Assembly (NCBI GenBank): GCA_016200445.1
Contig: JACQEQ010000382.1
Location: forward strand, 1-8,364
Direction: 5' to 3'
DNA length: 8,364 bases
From: Gammaproteobacteria bacterium
GTDB taxonomy: Bacteria > Pseudomonadota > Gammaproteobacteria > SG8-11
Shown here: positions 1 to 5,638 of the stretch, in pieces
How the letters are laid out: each line of letters opens with the position of its first letter
Position numbering within the stretch: position 1 is the stretch's first letter
The notes under the pieces: generated by a model
The model's input: the letters and a program-made list of their open reading frames with translations, nothing else
Databases searched by the model: none
What the model was told of the DNA's origin: nothing
Position numbers and translations under genes: made by a program

Positions 1-47
1 CAGCACGTCCGGTTCAGAAGGGAGCGAACTTGGATGATTAGTTAAAG
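1..47 (-). other. Probable partial attC site at the left window edge
   Basis: On the minus strand, 8 bases past the stop of the 56-547 gene, a box reading CTTTAAC (41-47) resembles the R'' box RYYYAAC of an attC site. The bases between it and the window edge contain GAACCGGACGTG-like stem material similar in style to the other attC sites. The R' end would lie outside the window, so this cannot be confirmed. It is called mainly from its position after a cassette-style gene. Confidence 0.35.
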
Positions 48-55
48 CGCGCCAC

Positions 56-547
56 TTACTGCTCAAGCTTGCTCACCATGCTTGAAATTTCAAGCATCTT
101 GCTTTCGAAAACACCGCGCACCTTCTTCGCTAAATCTAGGAATTCCTTCAGTCTGGAATGTTCCATAGCCGCATCATAAATCTGATTCCTGATCAGAAAC
201 CCGGTTTCACCGTATTCCATTACACGAGTAGGATTCATCTCTGCTTTCGAATGAGCAATTACCGAGTTTCTTAGCGAGAGCAGATTTTTATGTAATTCCA
301 TCTCTGTTTCGCTAAGCGACGACTGAGAAAACGGCGGATGTGGCGTGGCACGCGTGTGATTTCCATTTCCTGAAAATGGTCTAGCGTAGGCCACTATTCC
401 TGCTGTGATTAGCCCTTCAACGGCGTCCCAATCCTCAGCGGACACAGCCTTCTCGGCAGCTGCGAAGAACAACTGACATTTATCCATATCTTTGGCCGAT
501 ATAAATAGTCGATTTAGCTGTTTATCGAGCTTCAATTTCATGGACAT
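56..547 (-). CDS. Cassette-borne hypothetical protein with HEPN-like RN-x4-H motif
   Basis: This is a 163-residue, mostly helical soluble protein without signal peptide or membrane segment. I do not recognise its exact family. Residues 85-100 read LHKNLLSLRNSVIAHS, in which R93-N94 and H99 form an RN-x4-H motif followed by S100. This pattern is typical of HEPN-fold proteins, many of which are RNases in toxin-antitoxin, Abi or other defence systems; membership here is inferred from the motif only. A Gly/Pro/Ser/Thr/His-rich linker (about 57-80) separates two helical parts. The start may be ATG 547 or ATG 541; neither has a clear Shine-Dalgarno sequence, as is common for cassette genes. An R'-like GTTAGCG lies a few bases upstream (552-558) and a probable attC follows the stop, so it looks like an integron cassette. 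Confidence 0.7.
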   Translation of the reverse strand: MSMKLKLDKQLNRLFISAKDMDKCQLFFAAAEKAVSAEDWDAVEGLITAGIVAYARPFSGNGNHTRATPHPPFSQSSLSETEMELHKNLLSLRNSVIAHSKAEMNPTRVMEYGETGFLIRNQIYDAAMEHSRLKEFLDLAKKVRGVFESKMLEISSMVSKLEQ

Positions 548-551
548 AGCG

Positions 552-558
552 CGCTAAC
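552..558 (-). other. attC R' half-site stub upstream of the HEPN-like cassette
   Basis: On the minus strand the bases read GTTAGCG, close to the attC core GTTRRRY where integron integrase cuts. It lies 5 bases before the ATG of the 56-547 gene, as expected for the start of a cassette. No matching R''/L'' arm is found in the next ~100 bases; instead an IS-like end (TTCTACA on the minus strand, 564-570) abuts it. I interpret it as the remaining half of an attC cut by the interrupting segment. Confidence 0.45.
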
Positions 559-702
559 AAGTCTGTAGAAAACCCAATTCCAAACAGTATCAGCGGCCCA
601 CATTTTCGTAAATGGCAATTTGTCGACATGGCATTGATCGTAGTATGGCGCCTTAATGTCATGCTGCGAACCCTCGGGTAGGGCCGCCGCGCGAGCATCT
701 CG

Positions 703-830
703 CTACACTCTCCCGTAATTCGCGATCTTCTCGATGTTGTGAACCAAGGTGAACAGCTTCCACTGCGCATCGACTTTTGGCTTCCCCCGCAGGGTAAATC
801 GGTTCATCCCTTTATAGTCGAGCTTGGCTA
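703..830 (-). pseudogene. IS1182-family transposase, C-terminal fragment
   Basis: In one minus-strand frame ending at TAG 703-705 the translation reads YKGMNRFTLRGKPKVDAQWK, then LFTLVHNIEKIANYGRV. This matches the conserved C-terminal block of IS1182-family DDE transposases (pattern NKxLDRFTLRGxxKVxxQWKLFxLVHNIEKLA). Recognisable homology starts near 816; the catalytic domain is absent. The fragment abuts the 3' end of the lysR-type gene, so the regulator's stop codon lies only about 30 bases from the transposase homology. It is not functional alone. Confidence 0.75.
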
Positions 831-848
831 CTTCTGTCGGAATAGTCT

Positions 849-1772
849 TCACTTCGGCTTGATGTCTAAATCCCAGTAAGGGTCAGGACTAAACCGTTCG
901 GCGAGAAAATCGATAAAGCTGCGCACTTTGGGCGGCAGGAACCTGCGGTTCGGATAAACAGCAAACACGCTCAGTTCGTCGGCCTCCCAGTCCGCTAGAA
1001 TGCGCACCAGTTTCTTTTCCTGTAGCGCCTCATAAATCAGGAAAGTCGGCTGCAGAATCACACCCAGACCTTCGACCGCTGCATTGCGCAGGATATCGCC
1101 ACTGTTGGCGCGTAGATCTCCGGAAACCAGAACTTTCCGCTCAACGCCTTTGCGCCTGAAGTGCCACTCGTTTGGCACGTTCACATAGGCGTAGGAAAGA
1201 CAATTGTGGGCGGCGAGCTCCTCCAGCGATTTTGGCATGCCATGTTTTTTCAGATAACCGGGTGAGGCGCATGCCACAATGCGCGCGCGCGTGAGCTTGC
1301 GTGCGACCAGCCCCGGATCAATTTTTGCCGCCACGCGTATCGCGAGATCGAAACCCTCCTCAACCAGATCGACCACGCGGTCGTTGAGCGTGACATCAAC
1401 TTGAACGCCCGGATATCGCTGTAAATATTCCGTGATCGCCCAACCCAAATGACGAACGCCAAAGGCATGCGACGAAGCCACCCGCAACGTGCCACGCGGA
1501 ATCGATGCTTTCTGCGCAACCGAACTCTCGGCATCCTCGACCATGGCCAGAACCTGAGCGGCGCGCTCGTGATAGTCGTTGCCTGCTTCGGTGAGCGAGA
1601 GCTTGCGTGTGGTCCGATTGAGCAGCCGAACGCCGAGGTGCTCTTCAAGTTGCGCCACATAGCGCGTGGCCATGCCGCGTGAGAGATCAAGTTTATCCGC
1701 TGCACCGGCAAAGCTGCCGGCATCCACTACGGCGTTAAATACCCGCATGCTCGCCACAATATCGATAGCCAT
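849..1772 (-). CDS. LysR-family transcriptional regulator (CrgA-like)
   Basis: At 307 residues this has the normal LysR length. Residues 1-60 form the winged helix-turn-helix: an S-F-A-G-A-A-D-K-L helix, a recognition helix around SRGMATRYVAQLEEHLG, then the wing LLNRTTRKLSLTEAG. Residues from about 90 to 295 form the periplasmic-binding-protein-like effector domain, with typical elements such as GTLRVASSHAFG and the FDLAIRV segment. Start ATG 1772 gives the canonical N-terminus. It is divergent from the reductase gene at 1904, the usual arrangement for a LysR regulator controlling its neighbour, so the reductase/SnoaL pair is the likely target. The effector is unknown. The gene ends where the IS fragment begins, so a few C-terminal residues could derive from the junction. 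Confidence 0.92.
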   Translation of the reverse strand: MAIDIVASMRVFNAVVDAGSFAGAADKLDLSRGMATRYVAQLEEHLGVRLLNRTTRKLSLTEAGNDYHERAAQVLAMVEDAESSVAQKASIPRGTLRVASSHAFGVRHLGWAITEYLQRYPGVQVDVTLNDRVVDLVEEGFDLAIRVAAKIDPGLVARKLTRARIVACASPGYLKKHGMPKSLEELAAHNCLSYAYVNVPNEWHFRRKGVERKVLVSGDLRANSGDILRNAAVEGLGVILQPTFLIYEALQEKKLVRILADWEADELSVFAVYPNRRFLPPKVRSFIDFLAERFSPDPYWDLDIKPK

Positions 1773-1903
1773 GATTGTTTGATTAAATCGAATAGTAAAT
1801 TGTTATTTTGCGAGTTTATCTCCAGTGGTGCAACGGATTAAATGTGCTCGTCAGATGCCGGAATGGTTCCGAATCTGACCAAACCACTCAACGGAGGCTC
1901 GCT
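1773..1903. promoter_or_regulatory. Divergent lysR/reductase control region
   Basis: The 131 bases between the divergent genes are A/T-rich next to the regulator. The imperfect palindrome TTTGATTAAATCGAA (1778-1792) contains a T-N11-A core as expected for a LysR box. It sits 6 bases upstream of the regulator ATG, which would suit autoregulation. No convincing -35/-10 pair could be assigned for either gene. A clear Shine-Dalgarno GGAGG (1893-1897) serves the reductase start at 1904. Confidence 0.4.
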
Positions 1904-2524
1904 ATGAAAGTGACATTAATCGGTGCAGGCAACATGGGCTCTGGTCTGGCCAAACACATCACCAAAGCAGGTCATGCGCTGGTAATTACCGGCCGCTCTG
2001 AAAAAGCCAAAACTCTAGCAGAAACGACCGGCGCTACTTTCAAAACGTCGAATGCGGCAGATGGCGCCGATGTGGTGATCGTCGCCACCGCGTACGGCGA
2101 TGCAGTGACGGCATTGGGCGGAGTCGGCAACCTCGCAGGCAAAGTCGTGATCGACATTACCAATCCGCTCACTGCTGATTACATGGGCCTGACCCTCGGG
2201 CATAGCACCTCGGCGGCGGAGGAAATCCAGAAAGCATTCCCGGCCGCCAAGGTCGTCAAAGCCTTCAACACGGTATTTGCCCAAACGCTTGCAAGCGGCC
2301 CTTCGCTTGACGGTGAGACCGTTCCAGTCTATTTCGCAGGCGATGACGCTGCTGCAAAGGAAACAGCCAAGGCGCTCATTCAAAGCACCGGCTTTGCGGC
2401 GGTCGATGCCGGCGGCCTGAAGAACGCGCGTTATCTTGAGCCTCTCGGCGGGCTGAATGTCTACTTTGGTTACGGCGCGGGCAAAGGCACGGCCATCGCT
2501 CCCAAGTGGATCGGTCTCCAGTAA
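1904..2524 (+). CDS. NADPH-binding reductase, F420-dependent NADP oxidoreductase-like family
   Basis: The 206-residue protein starts at ATG 1904, preceded at good spacing by GGAGG; an open extension upstream to 1808 lacks a ribosome site and is rejected. Residues 7-12 give the Rossmann GxGxxG (GAGNMG). TGRS at 29-32 resembles the NADPH-phosphate-binding T-x-R-x of the family. D84-I-T-N-P88 and K119-A-F-N-T123 are conserved in NpdG/STEAP-type NADP-binding reductases (NADP oxidoreductase, coenzyme F420-dependent family). Proteobacterial members usually do not use F420 and their substrates are mostly unknown, so only NADPH-dependent reduction is inferred. It is followed after 46 bases by the SnoaL-like gene on the same strand, with no terminator seen, so the two are probably co-transcribed under the divergent LysR regulator. 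Confidence 0.9.
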   Translation: MKVTLIGAGNMGSGLAKHITKAGHALVITGRSEKAKTLAETTGATFKTSNAADGADVVIVATAYGDAVTALGGVGNLAGKVVIDITNPLTADYMGLTLGHSTSAAEEIQKAFPAAKVVKAFNTVFAQTLASGPSLDGETVPVYFAGDDAAAKETAKALIQSTGFAAVDAGGLKNARYLEPLGGLNVYFGYGAGKGTAIAPKWIGLQ

Positions 2525-2570
2525 CCCAACCGGCGCTTCACTCACATACATCTTTTGAAAGGATCAACTC

Positions 2571-3125
2571 ATGAACACCATGTATCGCAAGACCCTGATC
2601 ACCGCTACCTTGGTTGCGCTCAGTGGCACAGCATTCGCGCAATCTACTGCGGAACATCCCACAACACCGCCGCCGCCCCACGAGAAACAGGCACCGGCAG
2701 TGGAACGCAACCTCCATACCTTCGACGTGCTCGATTTTGACGTTTTCAGCAACCAGAAATGGGGCCGGTTAGGCGAGAGCCACGCCAAAAACATTGTCGT
2801 GACCTGGCCCGATGGTCATGAAACCATGGGCATCGACAAACATATCGAAGACCTGAAGGCGCTGTTCGTCTTCGCTCCCGACATTACCATCAAGGAGCAC
2901 CCCATCCGCTTTGGCTCCGGCACGTGGACATCGGTGACCGGCGTAATGACCGGCACGTTCACGCAACCGATGCCGATAGGCGACGGCAAAACCATCCCGC
3001 CTAACGGAAAACGCTTCGCCATCGGCATGGCCACCATTGCACACTGGGAAGGCAAGACGATGGATCACGAATGGCTGTTCTGGGACAACCAGGACTTCAT
3101 GAAACAAATCGGACTGGGTAAGTAA
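2571..3125 (+). CDS. Exported SnoaL-like (NTF2-fold) protein
   Basis: The protein has 184 residues. Residues 1-23 form a signal peptide (basic YRK, hydrophobic ITATLVALSGTA, AFA|Q cleavage), so it is probably periplasmic. A Pro/His-rich linker (about 25-45) leads to an NTF2-fold domain of the SnoaL-like ester cyclase type, with features such as HAKNIVVTWPDGHETMG, an F-A-P-D-I segment, and HWEGKTMDHEWLFWDNQDFM near the end. Family members are enzymes or ligand-binding proteins; no specific substrate can be read. The start ATG 2571 has AAAGGA 7 bases upstream; ATG 2580 in the same frame is a weaker alternative. It is probably in an operon with the reductase, and a strong hairpin follows it. Confidence 0.88.
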   Translation: MNTMYRKTLITATLVALSGTAFAQSTAEHPTTPPPPHEKQAPAVERNLHTFDVLDFDVFSNQKWGRLGESHAKNIVVTWPDGHETMGIDKHIEDLKALFVFAPDITIKEHPIRFGSGTWTSVTGVMTGTFTQPMPIGDGKTIPPNGKRFAIGMATIAHWEGKTMDHEWLFWDNQDFMKQIGLGK

Positions 3126-3150
3126 CCGGGCAAACAGAAGGCTAAGTCTT

Positions 3151-3188
3151 GCGGCGTGAAGCATCATGGCGTGCGTCCTTCACGCCGC
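3151..3188 (+). terminator. Hairpin, probable transcription terminator of the reductase-SnoaL operon
   Basis: GCGGCGTGAAG (3151-3161) and CTTCACGCCGC (3178-3188) are perfect 11-base inverted repeats with a 16-base loop, 26 bases past the SnoaL stop. Only a short CGTTTG follows instead of a long T tract, so it may be a weak intrinsic terminator or an RNA-stabilising hairpin. Confidence 0.55.
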
Positions 3189-3228
3189 CGTTTGTCCGCA
3201 CGTGAACATTCCTTGCGTGCTTATCTGG

Positions 3229-3817
3229 TTAACCCGGCTTAGCGTATTGGCGGTTTTGAAAGTGGTAACGCATCGATTGCACTATGTAGTCATGGTCAAG
3301 GTCTGCACTACAACGGCGTGGTAGTGGTTGCCTGTGTGGCGGTAATTTTCGGGATGGTTGTTCGGGCAAGGTCAGTTCGGGCAAGGTCAGTTTGAGCCGG
3401 TCGAGTAGCAGCTTCAGTTCGGGCTCCGGTTGGGTGTATCGGGTCAGTTGGATTTCGCGCCCGTCGCTAGTGGGGATCATCACGTCGATCATCTGCACGG
3501 CGGCGAATTTTTCCAATGCACTGCGCGCGGTGAGTCCGGAGGCCAGTGCGTGGAGCTTGCGGCCCGAGGTGATGTGCACGCAGTAGGCGAGAAACGCGGT
3601 GATCGAGTTGATGGTAGATCGGGCGTAACGCCCGATCGCCTTACAGGTTGTTGAACGCTTCTTCCACTGCCACTCGTTGCAAGTAGCAGTTCCACAATTG
3701 CACCGGACCGGTGTCGGTGAGGTTGGTGCGCAGCAGATAGCGGCCTTAGCGCCGACGCACGTGCCGCAGCTTGTCTTTGTTGAGGCGGTAGGTGAAGGGG
3801 CCCGTGGTGTCGTCCGC
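3229..3817 (-). pseudogene. Decayed IS4/IS1634-type DDE transposase, C-terminal part
   Basis: Read on the minus strand, 3817 to about 3310 encodes FTYRLNKDKLRHVRRR, stop, GRYLLRTNLTDTGPVQLW, ...VAVEEAFNNL, stop, GDRALRPIYHQ; after a frame change near 3600 it continues ITAFLAYCVHITSGRKLHAL, TARSALEKFAAVQMIDV and RYTQPEPELKLLLDRL. This is the C-terminal half of IS4/IS1634-like transposases, including the catalytic-Glu region (VEEAF) and the C-terminal tail. Two in-frame TAA codons (3746-3748 where Glu is expected, 3641-3643 where Lys is expected) and a frameshifting deletion make it a pseudogene. A 15-base tandem repeat near 3362-3391 duplicates LTLPE. Its N-terminal part is replaced by an IS1182-type N-terminus, so this is a chimeric wreck. 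The exact IS family label is from memory of family sequences. Confidence 0.72.
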
Positions 3818-4042
3818 AATGCCGTGACTGTAGGCCAACAACACAATCTTGAGCAGCGCCGCCGGATCGAACGCAGGCGCACCGCCGTCGTCGTTCCGGT
3901 AGGGGGCGTGGAACGGGCCGAGGTCGAGCTCGTGGTCAATCAAGTGGCACAGGGCGTGTTCGAAACTGCCGGGAAGCACTTGCCGGTCAAAGTCCACCGC
4001 CAGCATTTTGAGTCCTTTGTGGACCGGTTTGTAGCGCGCCAT
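3818..4042 (-). pseudogene. IS1182-family transposase, N-terminal fragment
   Basis: From ATG 4042 the first 75 residues contain MARYKPVHKGLK, then DRQVLPGSFEHALCHLIDHE, then DLGPFHAPYRNDDGGAPAFD and PAALLKIVLLAYSHGI. This is the highly conserved start of IS1182-family transposases. Normal proteins continue with a helical domain and DDE catalytic core over some 400 more residues; here homology stops after Gly-Ile and the frame runs into sequence of another transposase, ending at TAA 3746-3748. It lies on the same strand and upstream of the C-terminal fragment at 703-830, which is consistent with one broken element. Confidence 0.78.
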
Positions 4043-4130
4043 GGAGAGCTCCCGTTTGCAGATGTACTTGAAGCGGAATTATGCTATAGGGCGCCATGTA
4101 TTGACAGTATTTCGGGAATTAATTCTACAC

Positions 4131-4202
4131 CCTCAACATTCGCGTTAACCGGCCGAGGGGCGCACAGCGACCCGAAGGTCCGTATTGAGCGCGCGGTTAT
4201 GC
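4131..4202 (-). other. attC recombination site (follows the 4197-4457 antitoxin gene)
   Basis: On the minus strand the site begins with R'' GCATAAC (4196-4202), whose TAA is also the stop codon of the antitoxin, and ends with R'-like GTTGAGG (4131-4137). The inner region aligns closely with the attC at 6837-6908, including the central CGCACAGCGA/CGCGCAGCGA block and CCGAAGGTC. The last base of R' departs from the GTTRRRY consensus, and the IS-like end TGTAGAA starts right after it. Confidence 0.8.
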
Positions 4203-4457
4203 CGCAACTTCGTTTGGAAGCTTCCAGCCAGGAAACGCCAAAACACCCGGATGACACTTAAGCGCTGTGGCCAGAGTTTTTGCCCGCTCAACACCCAACC
4301 GAACACGATCATTTTCGATGGCCGAAATGGTGGCTTGGGAAATGCCAGTAAGCTCAGCAAGCTGATTTTGGCTTAGCTCCTGAAGCTCGCGGAGAATGCG
4401 AACCGACTCGCCCACCGAGACGGAAATGCGTTTTTTAGCAGGACGATATTCTTTCAT
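4197..4457 (-). CDS. XRE-family antitoxin of a RelE/HigB-type toxin-antitoxin pair
   Basis: The 86-residue protein has a basic N-terminus (YRPAKKR) followed by a Cro/C1-type helix-turn-helix: LSQNQLAELTGISQATISA and the trailing IENDRVR lie at about 32-58. It would bind the upstream toxin, neutralise it and repress the operon. ATG 4457 is chosen because GGAG lies 8 bases upstream; the alternative ATG 4478 lies inside the toxin gene. The toxin stop (4459-4461) is one base before this ATG, indicating translational coupling. The stop codon overlaps the attC R'' box. Toxin-first order is typical of higBA. The partner gene supports the call strongly. Confidence 0.9.
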   Translation of the reverse strand: MKEYRPAKKRISVSVGESVRILRELQELSQNQLAELTGISQATISAIENDRVRLGVERAKTLATALKCHPGVLAFPGWKLPNEVAA

Positions 4458-4458
4458 T

Positions 4459-4740
4459 TTATGGTCTCCGATAATCATGCGCCGTTAGGGATGCAACCTG
4501 AAACAGAAGGTTTTCTGTATCAATGCGGTAGATCACGCGCCACTGAAGCCCGATTCTGGAAGAGCGGTAACCGTGCCATTCACCCGAAAGAGCTTCATCA
4601 TGAAACCCTTTAATGAGGCGGAGTCCCGGTGGGCCCGATATCGCCACGATGTCTTTCCATTTCTCGTACCGTTTGAGAATGTCTTTAGGTATCGCTTTAA
4701 CCTGTTTATCGACCCTACGGTGCTCTTCGACTCGCCACAT
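4459..4740 (-). CDS. RelE/HigB-like mRNA interferase toxin
   Basis: The 93-residue basic protein belongs to the RelE/ParE superfamily (RelE/HigB/YoeB type). Visible signs are the N-terminal helix pair (VDKQVKAIPKDILKRYEKWK), the GPPGLRLIKGFHDEALSGEW segment, and the C-terminal strands with RSSRIGLQWRVIYRI and VASLTAHDYRRP. Such toxins cut mRNA at the ribosome and are held by the co-encoded antitoxin. It starts at ATG 4740 without an obvious Shine-Dalgarno, directly downstream of an extended -10 promoter and inverted repeat. The gene and its antitoxin form one cassette between attC sites 4796-4864 and 4131-4202. The exact target preference cannot be read from sequence. Confidence 0.9.
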   Translation of the reverse strand: MWRVEEHRRVDKQVKAIPKDILKRYEKWKDIVAISGPPGLRLIKGFHDEALSGEWHGYRSSRIGLQWRVIYRIDTENLLFQVASLTAHDYRRP

Positions 4741-4771
4741 GCTATATTGTGGCTATATCTATTATAGCATG
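4738..4771 (-). promoter_or_regulatory. Promoter and inverted-repeat operator of the 4740-4197 toxin-antitoxin operon
   Basis: Perfect 9-base inverted repeats CATGCTATA (4738-4746) and TATAGCATG (4763-4771) flank a 16-base centre; the inner arm includes the toxin ATG. On the minus strand TGCTATAAT (4769-4761) is an extended -10 (TGn plus perfect TATAAT). There is no good -35 at 17 bases. Transcription would start around 4754, leaving a leader of about 14 bases. Autorepression by the XRE antitoxin at this repeat is inferred. Confidence 0.6.
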
Positions 4772-4795
4772 TCAAGGAAGATGGCCATTGTTGCG

Positions 4796-4864
4796 GCATA
4801 ACGTTCGCGTTGAGGCGGGTGTGCTGCGAAGCAGCACACGTCGCTCTCGAACGCGGTGCTGGGC
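4796..4864 (-). other. attC recombination site (follows the 4866-5180 antitoxin gene)
   Basis: The 69-base site on the minus strand runs from R'' GCCCAGC (4858-4864) to R' GTTATGC (4796-4802). A perfect 9-base stem, GTGTGCTGC (4819-4827) and GCAGCACAC (4831-4839) around a GAA loop, forms the centre. Imperfect arms GCGTTCGAGAG / CCTCAACGCGAAC correspond to L''/L' with unpaired bases, as in folded attC. It is nearly the same as the site at 7606-7674. Confidence 0.85.
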
Positions 4865-4865
4865 A

Positions 4866-5180
4866 TCATTCCTTAAGCTTGACCAAGCGCACTTGGAGTT
4901 CACAGCCGACCGCTTGAGCATAACGCTTAAGAGTTTCGAGCGAAGGGGCATGCTTCCCTGCGGACTCAAGCCTGGATATAGCACTCTTTGTGGTACCCAT
5001 ACGCTGCGCTACTGCGTCCTGTGTTAGACCTGCGCGAACACGCGCCTTGAGCATTTGACTTGCGACTCGATACTCAAGCTCAAGCGCCTCGTATGCTTCA
5101 GAAAAGCCTTTTCGAGTTTTAGCCTTCGCCAGAAATTGTTTGTGATCGTGAGCAACCGGTTTGTACTTGAGATTAGCCAT
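4866..5180 (-). CDS. higA: HigA-type XRE antitoxin
   Basis: The 104-residue protein has a helical N-terminal half (FSEAYEALELEYRVASQMLK) and a Cro/C1-type helix-turn-helix at about 52-73 (LTQDAVAQRMGTTKSAIS, then RLES), followed by HAPSLETLKRYAQAVG. This arrangement is typical of HigA-type antitoxins partnered with Gp49-like HigB toxins. The ATG at 5180 overlaps the toxin 3' end by 8 bases, showing tight coupling. It neutralises the toxin and probably represses the operon at the palindrome 5508-5525. The TGA stop lies 2 bases before the attC R'' box. Confidence 0.9.
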   Translation of the reverse strand: MANLKYKPVAHDHKQFLAKAKTRKGFSEAYEALELEYRVASQMLKARVRAGLTQDAVAQRMGTTKSAISRLESAGKHAPSLETLKRYAQAVGCELQVRLVKLKE

Positions 5181-5499
5181 TTTTCAACTCCTTGACGTGC
5201 TTACGCGCGAGCTTTAGATCGTGCTCTGGTGTTTGCTGAGTCTTCTTGATGAAGGCGTGAACCACAACAATGCGTTTGCCCAAAAGAAAACAGTAGAAGG
5301 AGCGACCAATTCCAGCCTTTCCACGCGGCCTCAACTCAATGAGACCTTCGCCGAGCGCTTTTGAATGAGGCATACGCAGGTTCGGGCCGTGATCTACAAG
5401 TAGTTCAGTCAAACGAGCGTAGTCGGCCAATATATCGACTGGCCACGACTCGACTTCAGCAAGAACCCGCTCGTGGAAATATTCGATTTTGTACGACAT
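5173..5499 (-). CDS. higB: HigB-type toxin, phage-derived Gp49-like family
   Basis: The 108-residue protein matches the Gp49-like branch of the RelE superfamily: ALGEGLIELRPRGKAGIGR, then SFYCFLLGKRIVVVHAFIKK, then TQQTPEHDLKLARKHVKELK. Family members are ribosome-dependent mRNA interferases. It precedes and overlaps its XRE antitoxin gene (toxin-first higBA order). The ATG 5499 lies only 8 bases from the operator palindrome and has no Shine-Dalgarno, so its message may be nearly leaderless. Bounded by attC sites 5519-5610 and 4796-4864, it forms a two-gene cassette. Confidence 0.92.
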   Translation of the reverse strand: MSYKIEYFHERVLAEVESWPVDILADYARLTELLVDHGPNLRMPHSKALGEGLIELRPRGKAGIGRSFYCFLLGKRIVVVHAFIKKTQQTPEHDLKLARKHVKELKNG

Positions 5500-5507
5500 G
5501 GTGTAAT

Positions 5508-5525
5508 GTTAGCATAAATGCTAAC
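5508..5525 (-). promoter_or_regulatory. Operator palindrome of higBA overlapping the attC R' box
   Basis: GTTAGCATTTATGCTAAC on the minus strand has 8-base perfect arms around TT. Its first half (5519-5525) is also the R' box of the upstream attC. TGCTAACAT (5514-5506) can act as an extended -10, which would place the transcription start at or next to the ATG at 5499. Repression by HigA is inferred from the usual layout of such operons. Confidence 0.6.
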
Positions 5526-5610
5526 CTCTCTGCAGCGAGGACGGCCTTGGTGTATTACGTTTTACATTACCGCTCACCGAAGGCGAGTCCGGTGCATGTA
5601 AAGGTTAGGC
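5519..5610 (-). other. attC recombination site (follows the VOC gene)
   Basis: At 92 bases this is the longest site here: R'' GCCTAAC (5604-5610) and R' GTTAGCA (5519-5525) fit the consensus well on the minus strand. Inside are inverted repeats TTTACAT/ATGTAAA with a nested CTC...GAG hairpin around CACCGAAGG. A second hairpin, CCTC...GAGG around GCTGCAGA, lies near R'. It differs from the two other attC subfamilies in the window. Confidence 0.8.
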
Positions 5611-5638
5611 GTCGGTATTTGGATTTCGAGCATGGAAC

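Larger units (their letters stand above)
564..4129 (-). mobile_element. IS-derived insertion interrupting the cassette array (composite/decayed)
   Basis: On the minus strand this segment starts TGTAGAATTAATTCCC (from 4129) and ends GGGTTTTCTACA (at 564). The ends are imperfect inverted repeats: TGTAGAA is shared and AATTCC follows in both. An IS1182-type transposase N-terminus starts about 85 bases inside one end, and an IS1182-type C-terminus stops about 140 bases inside the other; both are on the minus strand and in the right order. In between lie a second transposase remnant and a regulator/reductase/SnoaL module. I infer an IS1182-family element whose middle was lost or replaced, or recombination between two copies. 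Outside it are a complete attC (4131-4202) on one side and an R' stub (552-558) on the other. No target-site duplication is obvious. Confidence 0.5.

Noticed and set aside
522..770. 82-residue minus-strand open frame across the IS end and the start of the HEPN-like gene
   Set aside because: It overlaps the better-supported transposase remnant and cassette gene, lacks a ribosome site, and its product resembles no protein.
1808..1903. N-terminal extension of the reductase
   Set aside because: The extra residues precede the Rossmann start seen in the family and have no Shine-Dalgarno; GGAGG at 1893-1897 fixes the start at 1904.
2015..2551. 178-residue minus-strand frame opposite the reductase
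   Set aside because: Pure shadow of the reductase gene, with no homology or initiation signals.
3362..3391. 15-base tandem duplication considered as a regulatory iteron
   Set aside because: Only two copies, in frame within the transposase remnant and encoding a repeated LTLPE; simple slippage explains it.
3617..3637. Perfect palindrome GATCGGGCG-TAA-CGCCCGATC
   Set aside because: It lies within transposase coding remains (GDRALRPIY region) and has no T tract or promoter nearby; more likely incidental to the coding sequence than a terminator.
3677..4261. 194-residue plus-strand open frame opposite the transposase pseudogenes and attC
   Set aside because: It is antisense to clear transposase homology and crosses an attC; composition is that of a shadow frame.
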